DNA of 20,126 nucleotides from an uncultured Lachnospiraceae bacterium (GCA_902803355.1 CADCPP010000012.1:1-20126), one strand, 5' to 3'. Numbered from the stretch's first letter, positions 6,779 to 14,286 are shown. Program-made: numbers and translations. Notes: generated by a model from the sequence alone, not told the origin.

Positions 6779-7528
6779 TTATGTGAGCGGCGATTTGGCC
6801 GCAGTTCCCGCTTTTCGCGGATATTTTTTCGGGGTCGGTCTTGCCTTTCCGATCCGGATCAGGCTTCTCCCCATGGGCTTTCCGTCCGCGTCTGCTACGG
6901 TAAAGACCCTGATTTCAGGCGTTTTCCCTCCGAGCGTTTTGACCGCAGCCTCGGCCGCTTCTGCTTCCTTTTCGCTGTCTGCCCCTTTATAAGCGACAAA
7001 GCTGCCGCCTGTCTTTACATACGGCAGGCAGTATTCCGCAAGAACGGGCAGCGCCGCCACCGCGCGGGAAACGGCAAGATCAAACTGTTCTCTTAGGTCT
7101 TCCCGGCGGGCGCCGTCTTCAGCCCTCGCGTGCACCGCGCTGATCCCTTTAAGGTCCAGGGCATGGATGACTTCTTCCAGAAAGCCGACTCTCTTTTGCA
7201 GGGAATCCAGCAAGACGGCCTCCATCTCCGGATAGAGGATCTTCAGCGGGATTCCGGGAAAGCCGGCGCCGCTGCCGATATCGATCAGACGGACCGCTTT
7301 GCTGTCCGGAAAGACTCCGGGAACAAAGGCCGGGGCGCAGCTGTCCAGGAAGTGTTTTCGCACGACCTCCTCAAAGCCGGTGATCGCCGTAAGGTTCATG
7401 ACAGCGTTTTTCTGCTCCAGAAGGTCCGCATAGATCAGGAACTGAGCGGTCTGCTTATCGTTTAAGGCTATTCCTCTCTCGGAAAATGTCTGCCGCAGAT
7501 ATTCGGATGGAGTTAATAATATGCTCAT
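6779..7528 (-). CDS. rsmG: 16S rRNA (guanine-527-N7) methyltransferase RsmG
   Basis: The product has 249 residues from the ATG at 7528; a TTG at 7546 in the same frame would add six residues. It has NAVMNLTAI (residues ~41-49), a family mark, and the SAM-binding loop DIGSGAGFPGIPLKI (83-97), followed by LLDSLQKRVGFLEEV and RAVAALPVLAEYCLPYVK. It uses S-adenosylmethionine to methylate G527 of 16S rRNA. The C-terminus is a Lys/Arg-rich tail (PTPKKYPRKAGTAAKSP), a little longer than usual. No strong Shine-Dalgarno sequence is visible for either start. It is the first gene of the par operon and is separated from mnmG by the parS/repeat region. Confidence 0.95.
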   Translation of the reverse strand: MSILLTPSEYLRQTFSERGIALNDKQTAQFLIYADLLEQKNAVMNLTAITGFEEVVRKHFLDSCAPAFVPGVFPDSKAVRLIDIGSGAGFPGIPLKILYPEMEAVLLDSLQKRVGFLEEVIHALDLKGISAVHARAEDGARREDLREQFDLAVSRAVAALPVLAEYCLPYVKTGGSFVAYKGADSEKEAEAAEAAVKTLGGKTPEIRVFTVADADGKPMGRSLIRIGKARPTPKKYPRKAGTAAKSPLT

Positions 7529-7542
7529 AGCACCATATTTTA

Positions 7543-7563
7543 GCAAACCATGGCATGGTTTGC
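7543..7563. repeat. 21-bp palindrome next to rsmG
   Basis: GCAAACCATG (7543-7552) and CATGGTTTGC (7554-7563) form a perfect 10-bp inverted repeat around one central base, just upstream of the rsmG ATG and 9 bp from the first parS site. It differs from parS (TGTTTCACGTGAAACA) and from the B. subtilis Noc site. It could be an operator or a leader hairpin. Confidence 0.6.
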
Positions 7564-7572
7564 AAGAACCTA

Positions 7573-7588
7573 TGTTTCACGTGAAACA
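7573..7588. promoter_or_regulatory. parS: parS site 1 (ParB-binding)
   Basis: This is a perfect TGTTTCACGTGAAACA palindrome, extended to 18 bp by flanking A and T. It is the consensus Spo0J/ParB site. Confidence 0.96.
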
Positions 7589-7631
7589 TTTTGCTTGCGT
7601 CTTGTTGCGAGGCCTGTCTTTACCACACAAT

Positions 7632-7647
7632 TGTTTCACGTGAAACA
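7632..7647. promoter_or_regulatory. parS: parS site 2
   Basis: This is a second perfect TGTTTCACGTGAAACA. The palindrome extends to 22 bp (7629-7650) with AAT and ATT flanks. It lies 59 bp from site 1, start to start. Confidence 0.96.
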
Positions 7648-7835
7648 ATTTGCCCTGCTGCCCGTCGCGGGATCAGTCCTCTTCACGATTAGACGCCCTT
7701 ATGGGGCGTCACCGATGTGCCGTCTCATACCACCTTTCAGGCAGCATGACGGCAGATGCCAGCCTCGATAGGGCGCCCGCCCGGGGAAACACTGCACACC
7801 GCAGCGCCGCGCCTTTTCCGGCAACTTCGCAAATC

Positions 7836-7862
7836 GCCTAAAATGCCTGATGCATTTTAGGC
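7836..7862. repeat. Hairpin A, left copy
   Basis: An 11-bp perfect stem (GCCTAAAATGC / GCATTTTAGGC) encloses loop CTGAT. Its 17-base core is repeated in inverted form at 8115-8131, while the outer stem pairs differ between the copies yet stay paired. Confidence 0.75.
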
Positions 7863-7873
7863 TGGTCGCTCAG

Positions 7874-7904
7874 TGAAAACCGCATCTCGGAAATGCGGTT
7901 TTCA
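7874..7904. repeat. Hairpin B, left copy
   Basis: A 12-bp perfect stem (TGAAAACCGCAT / ATGCGGTTTTCA) encloses a 7-nt loop and is followed by TCCGGAG, which the right copy shares. Confidence 0.75.
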
Positions 7905-8066
7905 TCCGGAGGCTGCGTCACTGCGGTGCGGTGTTTCCATCCGGCCGTTCTTATATCGAGTCTGCGCATTCTGCCGTCACGCTGCCCCGGAGGCGGTGAC
8001 AGGCTCCGCGACGATATTTAGCCCGCACGGCGGGCGTCACACGCACCGGAGCGTGCCGGCTCCGGA

Positions 8067-8099
8067 TAAAAACCGTGTTTTCCTTGTACACGGTTTTTA
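8067..8099. repeat. Hairpin B, right copy (inverted)
   Basis: A 12-bp perfect stem (TAAAAACCGTGT / ACACGGTTTTTA) encloses a 9-nt loop. It corresponds to the hairpin at 7874-7904; the stem differs at its distal pairs (GCAT versus GTGT) but remains fully paired. Confidence 0.75.
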
Positions 8100-8110
8100 C
8101 CGAGTGCTGA

Positions 8111-8135
8111 ACGGAAATGCATCAGGCATTTCCGT
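8111..8135. repeat. Hairpin A, right copy (inverted)
   Basis: A 10-bp perfect stem (ACGGAAATGC / GCATTTCCGT) encloses loop ATCAG. It is the inverted counterpart of the hairpin at 7836-7862. Confidence 0.75.
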
Positions 8136-8287
8136 GAATCACGAGGCTGCCGGAAAGACGGTACGAAGCCGGCGCGTTTCGTGACGCCCCGTGAGGGCGC
8201 CCTATCAGAGAGGAGCCTGTCACCGCGAAGGGGCTTACCAGAAAGTCTACCGCGGAAGGCGCTTTCCACCGTAATTGCCGAAGAAAA

Positions 8288-8303
8288 TGTTTCACGTGAA
8301 ACA
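8288..8303. promoter_or_regulatory. parS: parS site 3
   Basis: This is a perfect TGTTTCACGTGAAACA. Its T-rich flank (ATTTTC) is on the minus-strand side, opposite to sites 1 and 2. Confidence 0.96.
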
Positions 8304-8348
8304 ATCAGCCTTCTTGCCCCGCCACGGGACCTGCCTTTACGGCAAAAA

Positions 8349-8364
8349 TGTTTCACGTGAAACA
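8349..8364. promoter_or_regulatory. parS: parS site 4
   Basis: This is a perfect TGTTTCACGTGAAACA, 61 bp from site 3 and only 3 bp beyond the mnmG stop codon. Confidence 0.96.
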
Positions 8365-8367
8365 ATA

Positions 8368-10266
8368 TTATTTATTCTCTCTTCGTTTTTGCTCCAGATA
8401 GACGTTCAGCATGGCTACATCCGCGGGAGAAACGCCTGCGATGCGGCCTGCCTGGCCCAGGGAATGCGGGCGGAAACGCTTCAGCTTCTGCAGAGCCTCG
8501 ATACGAAGGCTTCCCACCTCATCATAATCGATATCCTCCGGGATCAGGCGCGACTCCAGCTTCTTAAAATGCTCCACCTGCTGACGCTGGCGCCGGATAT
8601 ACCCTTCATATTTGATCTCGATATTCACCTGCTCACGCACATCCGCGGGAAGATCCGGCCTCTCCGGATCTAACGGTGCGAGCTTTTCATAATCAAGCTC
8701 CGGCCTGCGGATCAGCTCTTCCATCGTGATCCCGCTCTTTAAAAGCGTCGAATCATACCCTTCAAGAAGCTTCTGAACCTTTTCCGATGTGCCAAGCGTC
8801 ACATGCTTTACCCGCTCGATCTCCCTCTCGATCGCGTCCTTCTTCTCAAGGAACTTTTCCCAGCGCGCATCATCGATCAGTCCCACCCGTCGTCCAAGCG
8901 GCGTGAGCCGCAGGTCCGCATTGTCCTGCCGCAGCAGCAGGCGGTATTCCGCTCTGCTTGTCATCATGCGGTAGGGTTCGGTATTCTCTTTTGTGGTCAG
9001 ATCGTCGATCAGCACCCCGATATACGCCTCGCTGCGGTCAATGATGAGCGGCTCCTCGCCCCGGATCTTCAGCGCGGCGTTGATCCCGGCCACAAGGCCC
9101 TGCGCGGCTGCTTCCTCGTAGCCGGAGCTGCCGTTGCTCTGGCCGGCGCTGTAGAGCCCCCGGATGTCTTTAAGCTCCAGAGTGGGTCTCAGCTGCCGGG
9201 GATCCAGGCAGTCATACATGATCGCATAGGCATTCCGCACGATCTCGGCATGCTCCAGACCCGGGACCGTATGGATCATCGCGTGCTGAACATCCTCCGG
9301 CAGGGAGCTGGACATCCCCGAGATATACAGTTCGTTCGTATACAGGCCTTCCGGCTCAATGAAGAGCTGATGCCGCGTTTTGTCAGGGAATTTCACTACC
9401 TTATCTTCAATAGAGGGGCAGTAGCGCGGGCCCGTTCCTTTGATCGCGCCGGAAAACAGCGGCGAGCGGCCGATATTTTCCCGGATGATGCGGTGAGTTT
9501 CCTCATTTGTATAGGTCAGCCAGCAGGAGATCTGCGGCTTCGCGATATCTTCCGCTTTATTGCTGAAGGAAAAAGGAACCAGCGTGTCATCGCCCTTCTG
9601 TTCCGTCATTTTCGAAAAATCCACGGTCCTTCCGTCGATCCGCGCCGGCGTTCCCGTCTTGAAGCGCAAAAGCTCGATCCCGTTCTCCCGAAGGGAATCC
9701 GACAGGTGCATGGCGGCCTTCAGTCCGTTCGGTCCGGTCTGCTCGCTTACCTCGCCGTATACGCAGCGCGCCTTCAGATACGTCCCCGTGCAGAGGATCA
9801 CGGCTTTGGCCTGATAGGTCCAGCCACTGAGCGTTTTCACGCCTCTGCAGACACCGTCTTCCACAAGGATCTCCGCCGCTTCCGCCTGCTTGATGTAAAG
9901 ATGCGGCGTGTGTTCCAGCGTTTCGCGCATGCGCTGCGAGTATTCCCGCTTGTCCGCCTGGGCGCGCAGCGAGTGCACGGCGCTCCCCTTGGATTCGTTC
10001 AGCATGCGGGACTGGATAAAGGCCTTGTCGATATTTCTGCCCATCTCGCCGCCCAGCGCGTCCAGCTCACGAACAAGATGCCCCTTGCTCGTGCCACCCA
10101 CGTTCGGGTTGCAGGGCATCAGGGCAATGCTGTCCACACTCACCGTAAACATGACGGTCTCGAGGCCGAGGCGCGCGCAGGCAAGGGCAGCTTCGCAGCC
10201 GGCATGGCCGGCGCCGATGACTGCCACATCGCATTCCGTCAGCAATTTTTCAGCAAATTCTCTCAT
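8368..10266 (-). CDS. mnmG: tRNA uridine-34 5-carboxymethylaminomethyl modification protein MnmG (GidA)
   Basis: The product has 632 residues from the ATG at 10266; a GTG at 10272 in frame would add two. The FAD-binding GAGHAGCEAA is at residues 18-27. PCNPNVGGTSKGHLVRELDALGG follows, split over the segment after residue ~50, and GTYLKARCVYGE and GRSPLFSGAIKGTGPRYCPS (middle) are GidA family blocks. The C-terminal domain ends AGRIAGVSPADVAMLNVYLE, the MnmE-binding region. With MnmE it modifies the wobble uridine of several tRNAs using FAD, NADH and methylene-tetrahydrofolate. Length matches the family (about 625-635). It starts 51 nt after mnmE and has no strong ribosome site. Confidence 0.97.
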   Translation of the reverse strand: MREFAEKLLTECDVAVIGAGHAGCEAALACARLGLETVMFTVSVDSIALMPCNPNVGGTSKGHLVRELDALGGEMGRNIDKAFIQSRMLNESKGSAVHSLRAQADKREYSQRMRETLEHTPHLYIKQAEAAEILVEDGVCRGVKTLSGWTYQAKAVILCTGTYLKARCVYGEVSEQTGPNGLKAAMHLSDSLRENGIELLRFKTGTPARIDGRTVDFSKMTEQKGDDTLVPFSFSNKAEDIAKPQISCWLTYTNEETHRIIRENIGRSPLFSGAIKGTGPRYCPSIEDKVVKFPDKTRHQLFIEPEGLYTNELYISGMSSSLPEDVQHAMIHTVPGLEHAEIVRNAYAIMYDCLDPRQLRPTLELKDIRGLYSAGQSNGSSGYEEAAAQGLVAGINAALKIRGEEPLIIDRSEAYIGVLIDDLTTKENTEPYRMMTSRAEYRLLLRQDNADLRLTPLGRRVGLIDDARWEKFLEKKDAIEREIERVKHVTLGTSEKVQKLLEGYDSTLLKSGITMEELIRRPELDYEKLAPLDPERPDLPADVREQVNIEIKYEGYIRRQRQQVEHFKKLESRLIPEDIDYDEVGSLRIEALQKLKRFRPHSLGQAGRIAGVSPADVAMLNVYLEQKRRENK

Positions 10267-10317
10267 TCTCACTCACTGCCGCATAAGTTAATATCTGCAA
10301 ACTTTTAGGGGCTCTAC

Positions 10318-11685
10318 TTATTTTCCAAGGCAGAACTTTCCGAATATTTCATTGATCAGATCCTCTTCTGCTTCTTCGCCGATGATCAGTCCAAGGCTCC
10401 GGTACGCCTCGTTTAAGTCGATGGTAAAGAAGTCTTCCGGGAGGCTGGCCTCAAGAGAGTCCTTCACGCGCAGCAGCGCTTCTTCCGCCTCACGCAGCAG
10501 CGCCTGATGGCGCACGTTCGTGATCACAAGCGGCTGCTGTCTCACTTCCTTAAACAGAAAGCGCCGCTCAACGGCTTCTTTGACCCTCTCCAGGCCTTCT
10601 CCCGTCCTGGCCGAGATGCGGATCACTTCCATACCGGTCTTCTTCGCGACCTCTTCCTCATCCAGCACCTGCTCAAGATCCGATTTATTGATCAGAACGA
10701 TCGCCTGCCGCCCGGCAAGCTGCCCAAGTTCATCTTCGTCTTCTTTCGTCAGAGATTCACTGCCGTCCAGCACATACAGGATCAGCTCGCTCTCTCTTGC
10801 CTTTTTCTCCGCGAGCGCAACGCCGATCTTCTCGATCTCATCCGCAGTCTCCCGAAGGCCAGCCGTGTCGGCAAGGTGCAGGACCACATCGCCCAGGCGC
10901 AGCGTTTCCTCGATGGTATCCCGCGTGGTCCCGGGGATCGCGGTCACGATCGCCCGCTCTTCCCCAAGCAGGGCATTCAGCAGCGAGGATTTTCCCACGT
11001 TCGGACGACCTAAAATGACGGTATTGATCCCTTCTGCCAGCCGTCTTCCGTTCTCACTGCCGGAAAGAAGCGTCTGCACCTCCTGCGTGATCTTCGCAAG
11101 CTTCGGCGCGAAGGTTTCCGGGTAGCCGTCAAGGGAGATATGCTCCGGATCATCCAGCGCGGCTTCGATAAAGGCGGTCTCTTCCAGGATCTCTGCCCGA
11201 AGATGGCGGATCCTCTCCGAAACGCTGCCGCCAAGCTGTGAAAGTGCGGTCTCCCGGGCAAAATCCGTCTCTGCGCGGATCAGGTCCATGACCGCTTCCG
11301 CTTCCGAAAGATCCAGTCTTCCGTTTAAAAAGGCTCTTTTGGTATATTCTCCCGGCTCCGCCAGTCTGGCGCCTGCCTTCAGCACCGCCTCCAGCACACG
11401 CTTTAGCACCAGAGGACCGCCGTGGCACTGGAGCTCCACGGTGTCTTCACCGGTGTAGCTGTGCGGAGCTTTCATAACAACGATCAGGGCTTCGTCAAGC
11501 CGCTCGTTTCCGTCTTTCACAAAGCCGAGCGCCATATGCCTGGGGGCAAGCGCCGAAAGCGTCTTTCCCCTGATCTCCGTCACTTTTTCCGCAATATCCA
11601 CGGCTCCGGGCCCGCTGATCCTGACGATCCCCACGCCGCTCTGGCTGAGGCCGGTCGCAATGGCTGCGATCACATCTGTCTGCAT
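10318..11685 (-). CDS. mnmE: tRNA-modifying GTPase MnmE (TrmE)
   Basis: The product has 455 residues. The N-terminal folate-binding domain begins DVIAAIATGLSQSGVGIVRI and contains HSYTGEDTVELQCHGG (residues ~75-90). The G domain has G1 GRPNVGKS (226-233), G2 PGTTRD (251-256), G3 DTAG (273-276) and G4 NKSD (333-336). The C-terminal FCLGK (451-455) is the invariant CxGK catalytic end. MnmE works with MnmG on tRNA wobble uridines; its G domains dimerise in a potassium-dependent manner. The start is supported by AAGGAGC 7 nt upstream. A 177-nt hairpin-rich gap separates it from khpB, and an own promoter is possible. Confidence 0.97.
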   Translation of the reverse strand: MQTDVIAAIATGLSQSGVGIVRISGPGAVDIAEKVTEIRGKTLSALAPRHMALGFVKDGNERLDEALIVVMKAPHSYTGEDTVELQCHGGPLVLKRVLEAVLKAGARLAEPGEYTKRAFLNGRLDLSEAEAVMDLIRAETDFARETALSQLGGSVSERIRHLRAEILEETAFIEAALDDPEHISLDGYPETFAPKLAKITQEVQTLLSGSENGRRLAEGINTVILGRPNVGKSSLLNALLGEERAIVTAIPGTTRDTIEETLRLGDVVLHLADTAGLRETADEIEKIGVALAEKKARESELILYVLDGSESLTKEDEDELGQLAGRQAIVLINKSDLEQVLDEEEVAKKTGMEVIRISARTGEGLERVKEAVERRFLFKEVRQQPLVITNVRHQALLREAEEALLRVKDSLEASLPEDFFTIDLNEAYRSLGLIIGEEAEEDLINEIFGKFCLGK

Positions 11686-11862
11686 GATCTTGCTCCTTAA
11701 GACGAAAACGCCGCCCGTCGGGCGGTCTTCCTGTGCTCATTATCACAAGCGGTCCTTTCCGGCAGGCCGCTCTCCCCGCCCTTTTTTGAAGGATCAGGGG
11801 CTTTACACCCTCGCGGGACCCTCCCCCGTCTGCCGGGGGAGGGCATGCGCTTCCGGGTCTGT
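11686..11862 (-). promoter_or_regulatory. khpB-mnmE gap with GC-rich hairpins and a possible mnmE promoter
   Basis: On the minus strand an extended -10 element TGTGATAAT (11747-11739) lies about 50 nt before mnmE; no clear -35 is seen. Just downstream, CCGCCC/GGGCGG (11711-11716 and 11720-11725) is followed by CGTTTTCGTC, a weak terminator or attenuator shape. Nearer khpB, CCCTCCCCCG (11819-11828) pairs perfectly with CGGGGGAGGG (11834-11843) over a 5-nt loop, without a T-run. The gap may hold an end signal for the rpmH operon and a new start for mnmE. Confidence 0.4.
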
Positions 11863-12570
11863 TTACAGGTCTTCCTGTCCGCTTTCTTCCGCCGTATTTC
11901 CGGCTTCCTGATAGCCGCTGTTCTTCTCGCGGTAATCCTTGCGGCCGCCCTTTTTCGGGCTCACGACCACGTGGCGGTACGGCTCTTCGCCCTCACTGGA
12001 CGTATACACAAAGCGGTCATTCTGCAGGCAGGCATGAATGATGCGGCGCTCGTAAGGATTCATGGGTTCCAGCACGATGGGCTTGTGTGTCTTTTTCACC
12101 TTGGACGCGATGCTTCTGGCCAGATTTTCCAGCGTTTCCTCGCGGCGTTCCCGGTAATTTTCAATATCCAGCTTCACGCGGATATACTCTTCGGTCTTCT
12201 TGTTGACTACAAGGCTGGTCAGATACTGCAGGGAATCCAGAGTCTGGCCGCGTTTGCCGATCAGGATGCCCATATCTTCGCCCTGAAGATCGATATTCAG
12301 ACTTTTTTCTTCTTCATTGAATTCGCTGACGATCTTCACATCCATGTTCATGGAGCGGAAAACGTCCTGCAGGAAGGCTTCGGCATTGCCGTCCGCGCTG
12401 TCTTTCACCTTCGCTTTGATCTGTGCCGGACGGGCACCGATGCCCAGGATCCCGTTTGATCCCTTGTCTTCCACTTCATATTCCAGCAGGTCGCTGCTGA
12501 CCCGCAGTTCCACGAGCGCGCTGTTGATCGCGTCATCTACGGTTTTCCCGGTAAAAATCTTATATTCCAT
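11863..12570 (-). CDS. khpB: RNA-binding protein KhpB (Jag/EloR): Jag-N, KH and R3H domains
   Basis: The product has 235 residues. The Jag-N domain covers residues 1-50 (EYKIFTGKTVDDAINSAL, NGILGIGARPAQIK). The KH domain (about 90-135) has the GxxG loop GKRG at 105-108. The R3H domain (about 140-207) has ERRIIHACL at 174-182 with the Arg and His of the motif. A short polar tail follows. KhpB forms an RNA-binding complex with KhpA and affects cell elongation in several Firmicutes. ATG 12570 was chosen since it gives the standard N-terminus with AAGGAC upstream; a longer in-frame version overlaps yidC. It starts 10 nt after yidC, matching the usual yidC-jag pairing. Confidence 0.95.
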   Translation of the reverse strand: MEYKIFTGKTVDDAINSALVELRVSSDLLEYEVEDKGSNGILGIGARPAQIKAKVKDSADGNAEAFLQDVFRSMNMDVKIVSEFNEEEKSLNIDLQGEDMGILIGKRGQTLDSLQYLTSLVVNKKTEEYIRVKLDIENYRERREETLENLARSIASKVKKTHKPIVLEPMNPYERRIIHACLQNDRFVYTSSEGEEPYRHVVVSPKKGGRKDYREKNSGYQEAGNTAEESGQEDL

Positions 12571-12580
12571 ACTGTCCTTC

Positions 12581-13654
12581 TTAATTCTTCTTGCTGCGTT
12601 CGTTGTAATCCTGCACCATCCGTGCCTTTGCGGCAAGGGAATTCGGATTCGCGGAACGGGAACTGTAGTACTGGTTGGCCTTTTTCAGCGCTTCTTCCTT
12701 TTCCTGCGCGCTCATGCCGGGCTTTTCCGCTGTTCCGGACGTGCCCTGGATCCTGCGCGTGCTCATATTCGCCTTTTCGGAAAGCTCAGGCAGCCCCTTC
12801 TTCTTCCGTTTGGCATTTGCCTTTTCCATGTTTTCCTTGATCACTTCTTCGATCGGCTTTTTGGCAAGGATCTTGTTGATGACCAGCTGCTGGACGGACA
12901 TCACGACAGACTGCGTGACCCAGTACAGACCGAGGAAGGCCGGGAAATTCACCGCCATGACACCGAGCATGAGAGGCATAACGGTGTTCATGATCTTCAT
13001 CGAGCCGTTCATGGAATTGTTGTTGTTATTGCCCTGACTGACTGTCATCAGCTTTGTGCTCAAAAACTGCGTCACCACGACAAGGATCGGAATAAGGATC
13101 GCCCATGTGAGCCTCCAGCCGGGCGAGGTCTGCAGATCGATGCCAAGGAAGGTGTACATCTTCGTCAGCTGATCGGCCGTGAGTTTTTCCTTTAATACGG
13201 CCAGATAGTCCACGTACTTATCCATATTATAAATAACAGGATAGAGTGCGAAGAGGATCGGCATCTGGATGAGCATGGGAAGGCAGCCGGCAAACATGGA
13301 CACACCGTACTTTTCCTGTACGGCCTGCTGCTCCGCCAGCATGGCCTGCTGGGACATCTGATCCGTTTTTCCCTGATACTTTTTCTGGATCGCCGTAAGT
13401 TCGGGCTGAATGTATGCGGTCATCCGGCTCGTTTTCTGCTGTTTTACCGTAAACGGCGTAAGAATAAGCTTGGTGATCACGGTAAAGATCACGATGCAGA
13501 GCGCGATGCTGTATACGCTCCACTGATCGAGGACATACATGATCCCGCTCATGAATTTGCCAAAGAGCCAGATCAGCTGCTTGATGATGATCCAGTTCTC
13601 ATAGAAAAACGACGTTTTCGCCGCCGTTTCAGCGGTTAAGAGTAATAATTGCAT
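12581..13654 (-). CDS. yidC: YidC/Oxa1-family membrane protein insertase
   Basis: The product has 357 residues and about five membrane helices, at residues ~20-40, ~48-68, ~120-145, ~185-205 and ~230-265. The first hydrophobic segments have VYSIALCIVIFTVITKLILT and PFTVKQQKTSRMTAYIQPEL, the conserved YidC cytoplasmic loop. The hydrophilic-groove arginine of Bacillus and E. coli YidC appears as Lys (ITKLIL), which keeps the charge. A long basic, probably disordered tail (residues ~285-357) could bind ribosomes. It inserts proteins into the membrane alone or with SecYEG. The start overlaps the yidD end by 19 nt and has GGAGG 6 nt upstream. No lipoprotein signal is seen. Confidence 0.95.
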   Translation of the reverse strand: MQLLLLTAETAAKTSFFYENWIIIKQLIWLFGKFMSGIMYVLDQWSVYSIALCIVIFTVITKLILTPFTVKQQKTSRMTAYIQPELTAIQKKYQGKTDQMSQQAMLAEQQAVQEKYGVSMFAGCLPMLIQMPILFALYPVIYNMDKYVDYLAVLKEKLTADQLTKMYTFLGIDLQTSPGWRLTWAILIPILVVVTQFLSTKLMTVSQGNNNNNSMNGSMKIMNTVMPLMLGVMAVNFPAFLGLYWVTQSVVMSVQQLVINKILAKKPIEEVIKENMEKANAKRKKKGLPELSEKANMSTRRIQGTSGTAEKPGMSAQEKEEALKKANQYYSSRSANPNSLAAKARMVQDYNERSKKN

Positions 13655-13902
13655 TGTTTCCTCCGGGGGAGATTGATCTTCGGCATGCTTTCAGGCACCG
13701 GGTCAATGCCGCCTGCCGAAAAAGGATTGCAGCGCAAAATACGCCAGAGCGCAAGAACACTTCCCTTCAGCGCGCCATGACGCGTAATAGCCTGCGCGGC
13801 GTATTCCGAGCAGGTGGGAATGTACTTGCAGCACCCGGTGCGTTTAAGAGGCGAGAGGTACTTTTGGTAAAAGCGGATAACAAAAAGGAAAACGCGTTTC
13901 AT
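13636..13902 (-). CDS. yidD: Membrane protein insertion efficiency factor YidD
   Basis: The product has 88 residues. The N-terminal amphipathic, membrane-associated helix KRVFLFVIRFYQKYLSPLK is followed by the family core CKYIPTCSEYAAQAITRHG, KGSVLALWRILRCNPFSAGG and DPVP. All three family cysteines (in CKY, PTCSEY and LRCNPF, preceded by GCC) are present. It is thought to aid YidC-dependent insertion. The start overlaps the rnpA stop by one base (TGATG), and the stop lies 19 nt inside yidC, giving a coupled rnpA-yidD-yidC unit. Confidence 0.95.
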   Translation of the reverse strand: MKRVFLFVIRFYQKYLSPLKRTGCCKYIPTCSEYAAQAITRHGALKGSVLALWRILRCNPFSAGGIDPVPESMPKINLPRRKQCNYYS

Positions 13903-14252
13903 CAGTTCTCGCTCTGCTGCAGATAAACGGAATTTTTCATACCCAGGTGAAGAAGCGCCTCATCAACTTCGTTAAAGCTCTTCCCCACTGCTTCCCTTCG
14001 GGCAACGACGATCATATCCATGTCGGCCCAGTTCGAAATGTGACGGCGGAAGCTCTCCTTGATCAGCCGGCGGATGCGGTGACGCACCACACTGTTACCG
14101 ATCTTTTTGCTGACGGAAATCCCAAGCCGGCCTGACCGGCCCGGTTCCGGCTCTGCCGCATACAGGGCAAAAAGCCGGTTTCCGCAGAATCTGCCTGTTC
14201 GGTAGATCCGGTCAAAATCATCTGTTTTTTTCAGTGTGGTCAGACTGTCCAT
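13902..14252 (-). CDS. rnpA: Ribonuclease P protein component
   Basis: The product has 116 residues. The central RNR region reads SKKIGNSVVRHRIRRLIKES, where the usual Arg-Asn-Arg is Arg-His-Arg. The N-terminus LKKTDDFDRIYRTGRFCGNR and the later DMIVVARREAVGKSFNEVD fit the family. The protein binds the RNase P RNA and the 5' leader of pre-tRNA for 5'-end maturation. It follows rpmH by 36 nt. The start has only an AAAAG-like ribosome site, so translation may be weak relative to rpmH. It ends in a one-base overlap with yidD. Confidence 0.94.
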   Translation of the reverse strand: MDSLTTLKKTDDFDRIYRTGRFCGNRLFALYAAEPEPGRSGRLGISVSKKIGNSVVRHRIRRLIKESFRRHISNWADMDMIVVARREAVGKSFNEVDEALLHLGMKNSVYLQQSEN

Positions 14253-14265
14253 TTTTTCTTTTCAG

Positions 14266-14286
14266 AAAAATGCCGCTGCACTGCGG
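14266..14286 (-). terminator. Weak hairpin plus T-run between rpmH and rnpA
   Basis: On the minus strand CCGC/GCGG with a 6-nt loop is followed by CATTTTT. The stem is only 4 bp, so at most partial termination is expected. It could lower rnpA expression relative to rpmH. Confidence 0.25.

Larger units (their letters stand above)
7666..8226. repeat. Mosaic array of diverged inverted and direct repeats with hairpins, between parS pairs
   Basis: The gap 7529-8367 has no credible gene. Its core holds two diverged copies of a ~146-bp unit in inverted orientation, 7767-7911 (plus) and 8206-8060 (minus). Three anchors are shared at nearly equal distances: GATAGGGCGCCC (7767-7778 / 8206-8195), AAATGCCTGATGCATTT (7841-7857 / 8131-8115) and CGGTTTTNATCCGGAG (7896-7911 / 8075-8060). 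Extra partial copies of the first module occur at 7666-7745 and 7993-8040. GCGGTGACAGGCTCC recurs perfectly inverted at 7993-8007 and 8212-8226, and GCAGCRTGACGGCAGA at 7741-7756 and 7970-7985. Function unknown. Confidence 0.8.

Noticed and set aside
7550..8365. Several open frames on both strands (for example 7550-7771, 7873-8184, 8018-8365, 8122-8304)
   Set aside because: They translate parS sites (FHVKQ, VSRETF peptides) and hairpins. They lack ribosome sites, overlap each other and have no protein-like conservation between the repeat copies.
8349..8375. parS site 4 acting as the mnmG terminator
   Set aside because: The palindrome with its T-run looks terminator-like, but the stem is only about 5 bp once a loop is allowed, and the sequence is an exact parS.
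8803..10308. 501-codon open frame on the plus strand
   Set aside because: It is antisense to mnmG, a clear gene, and its composition is that of a shadow frame.
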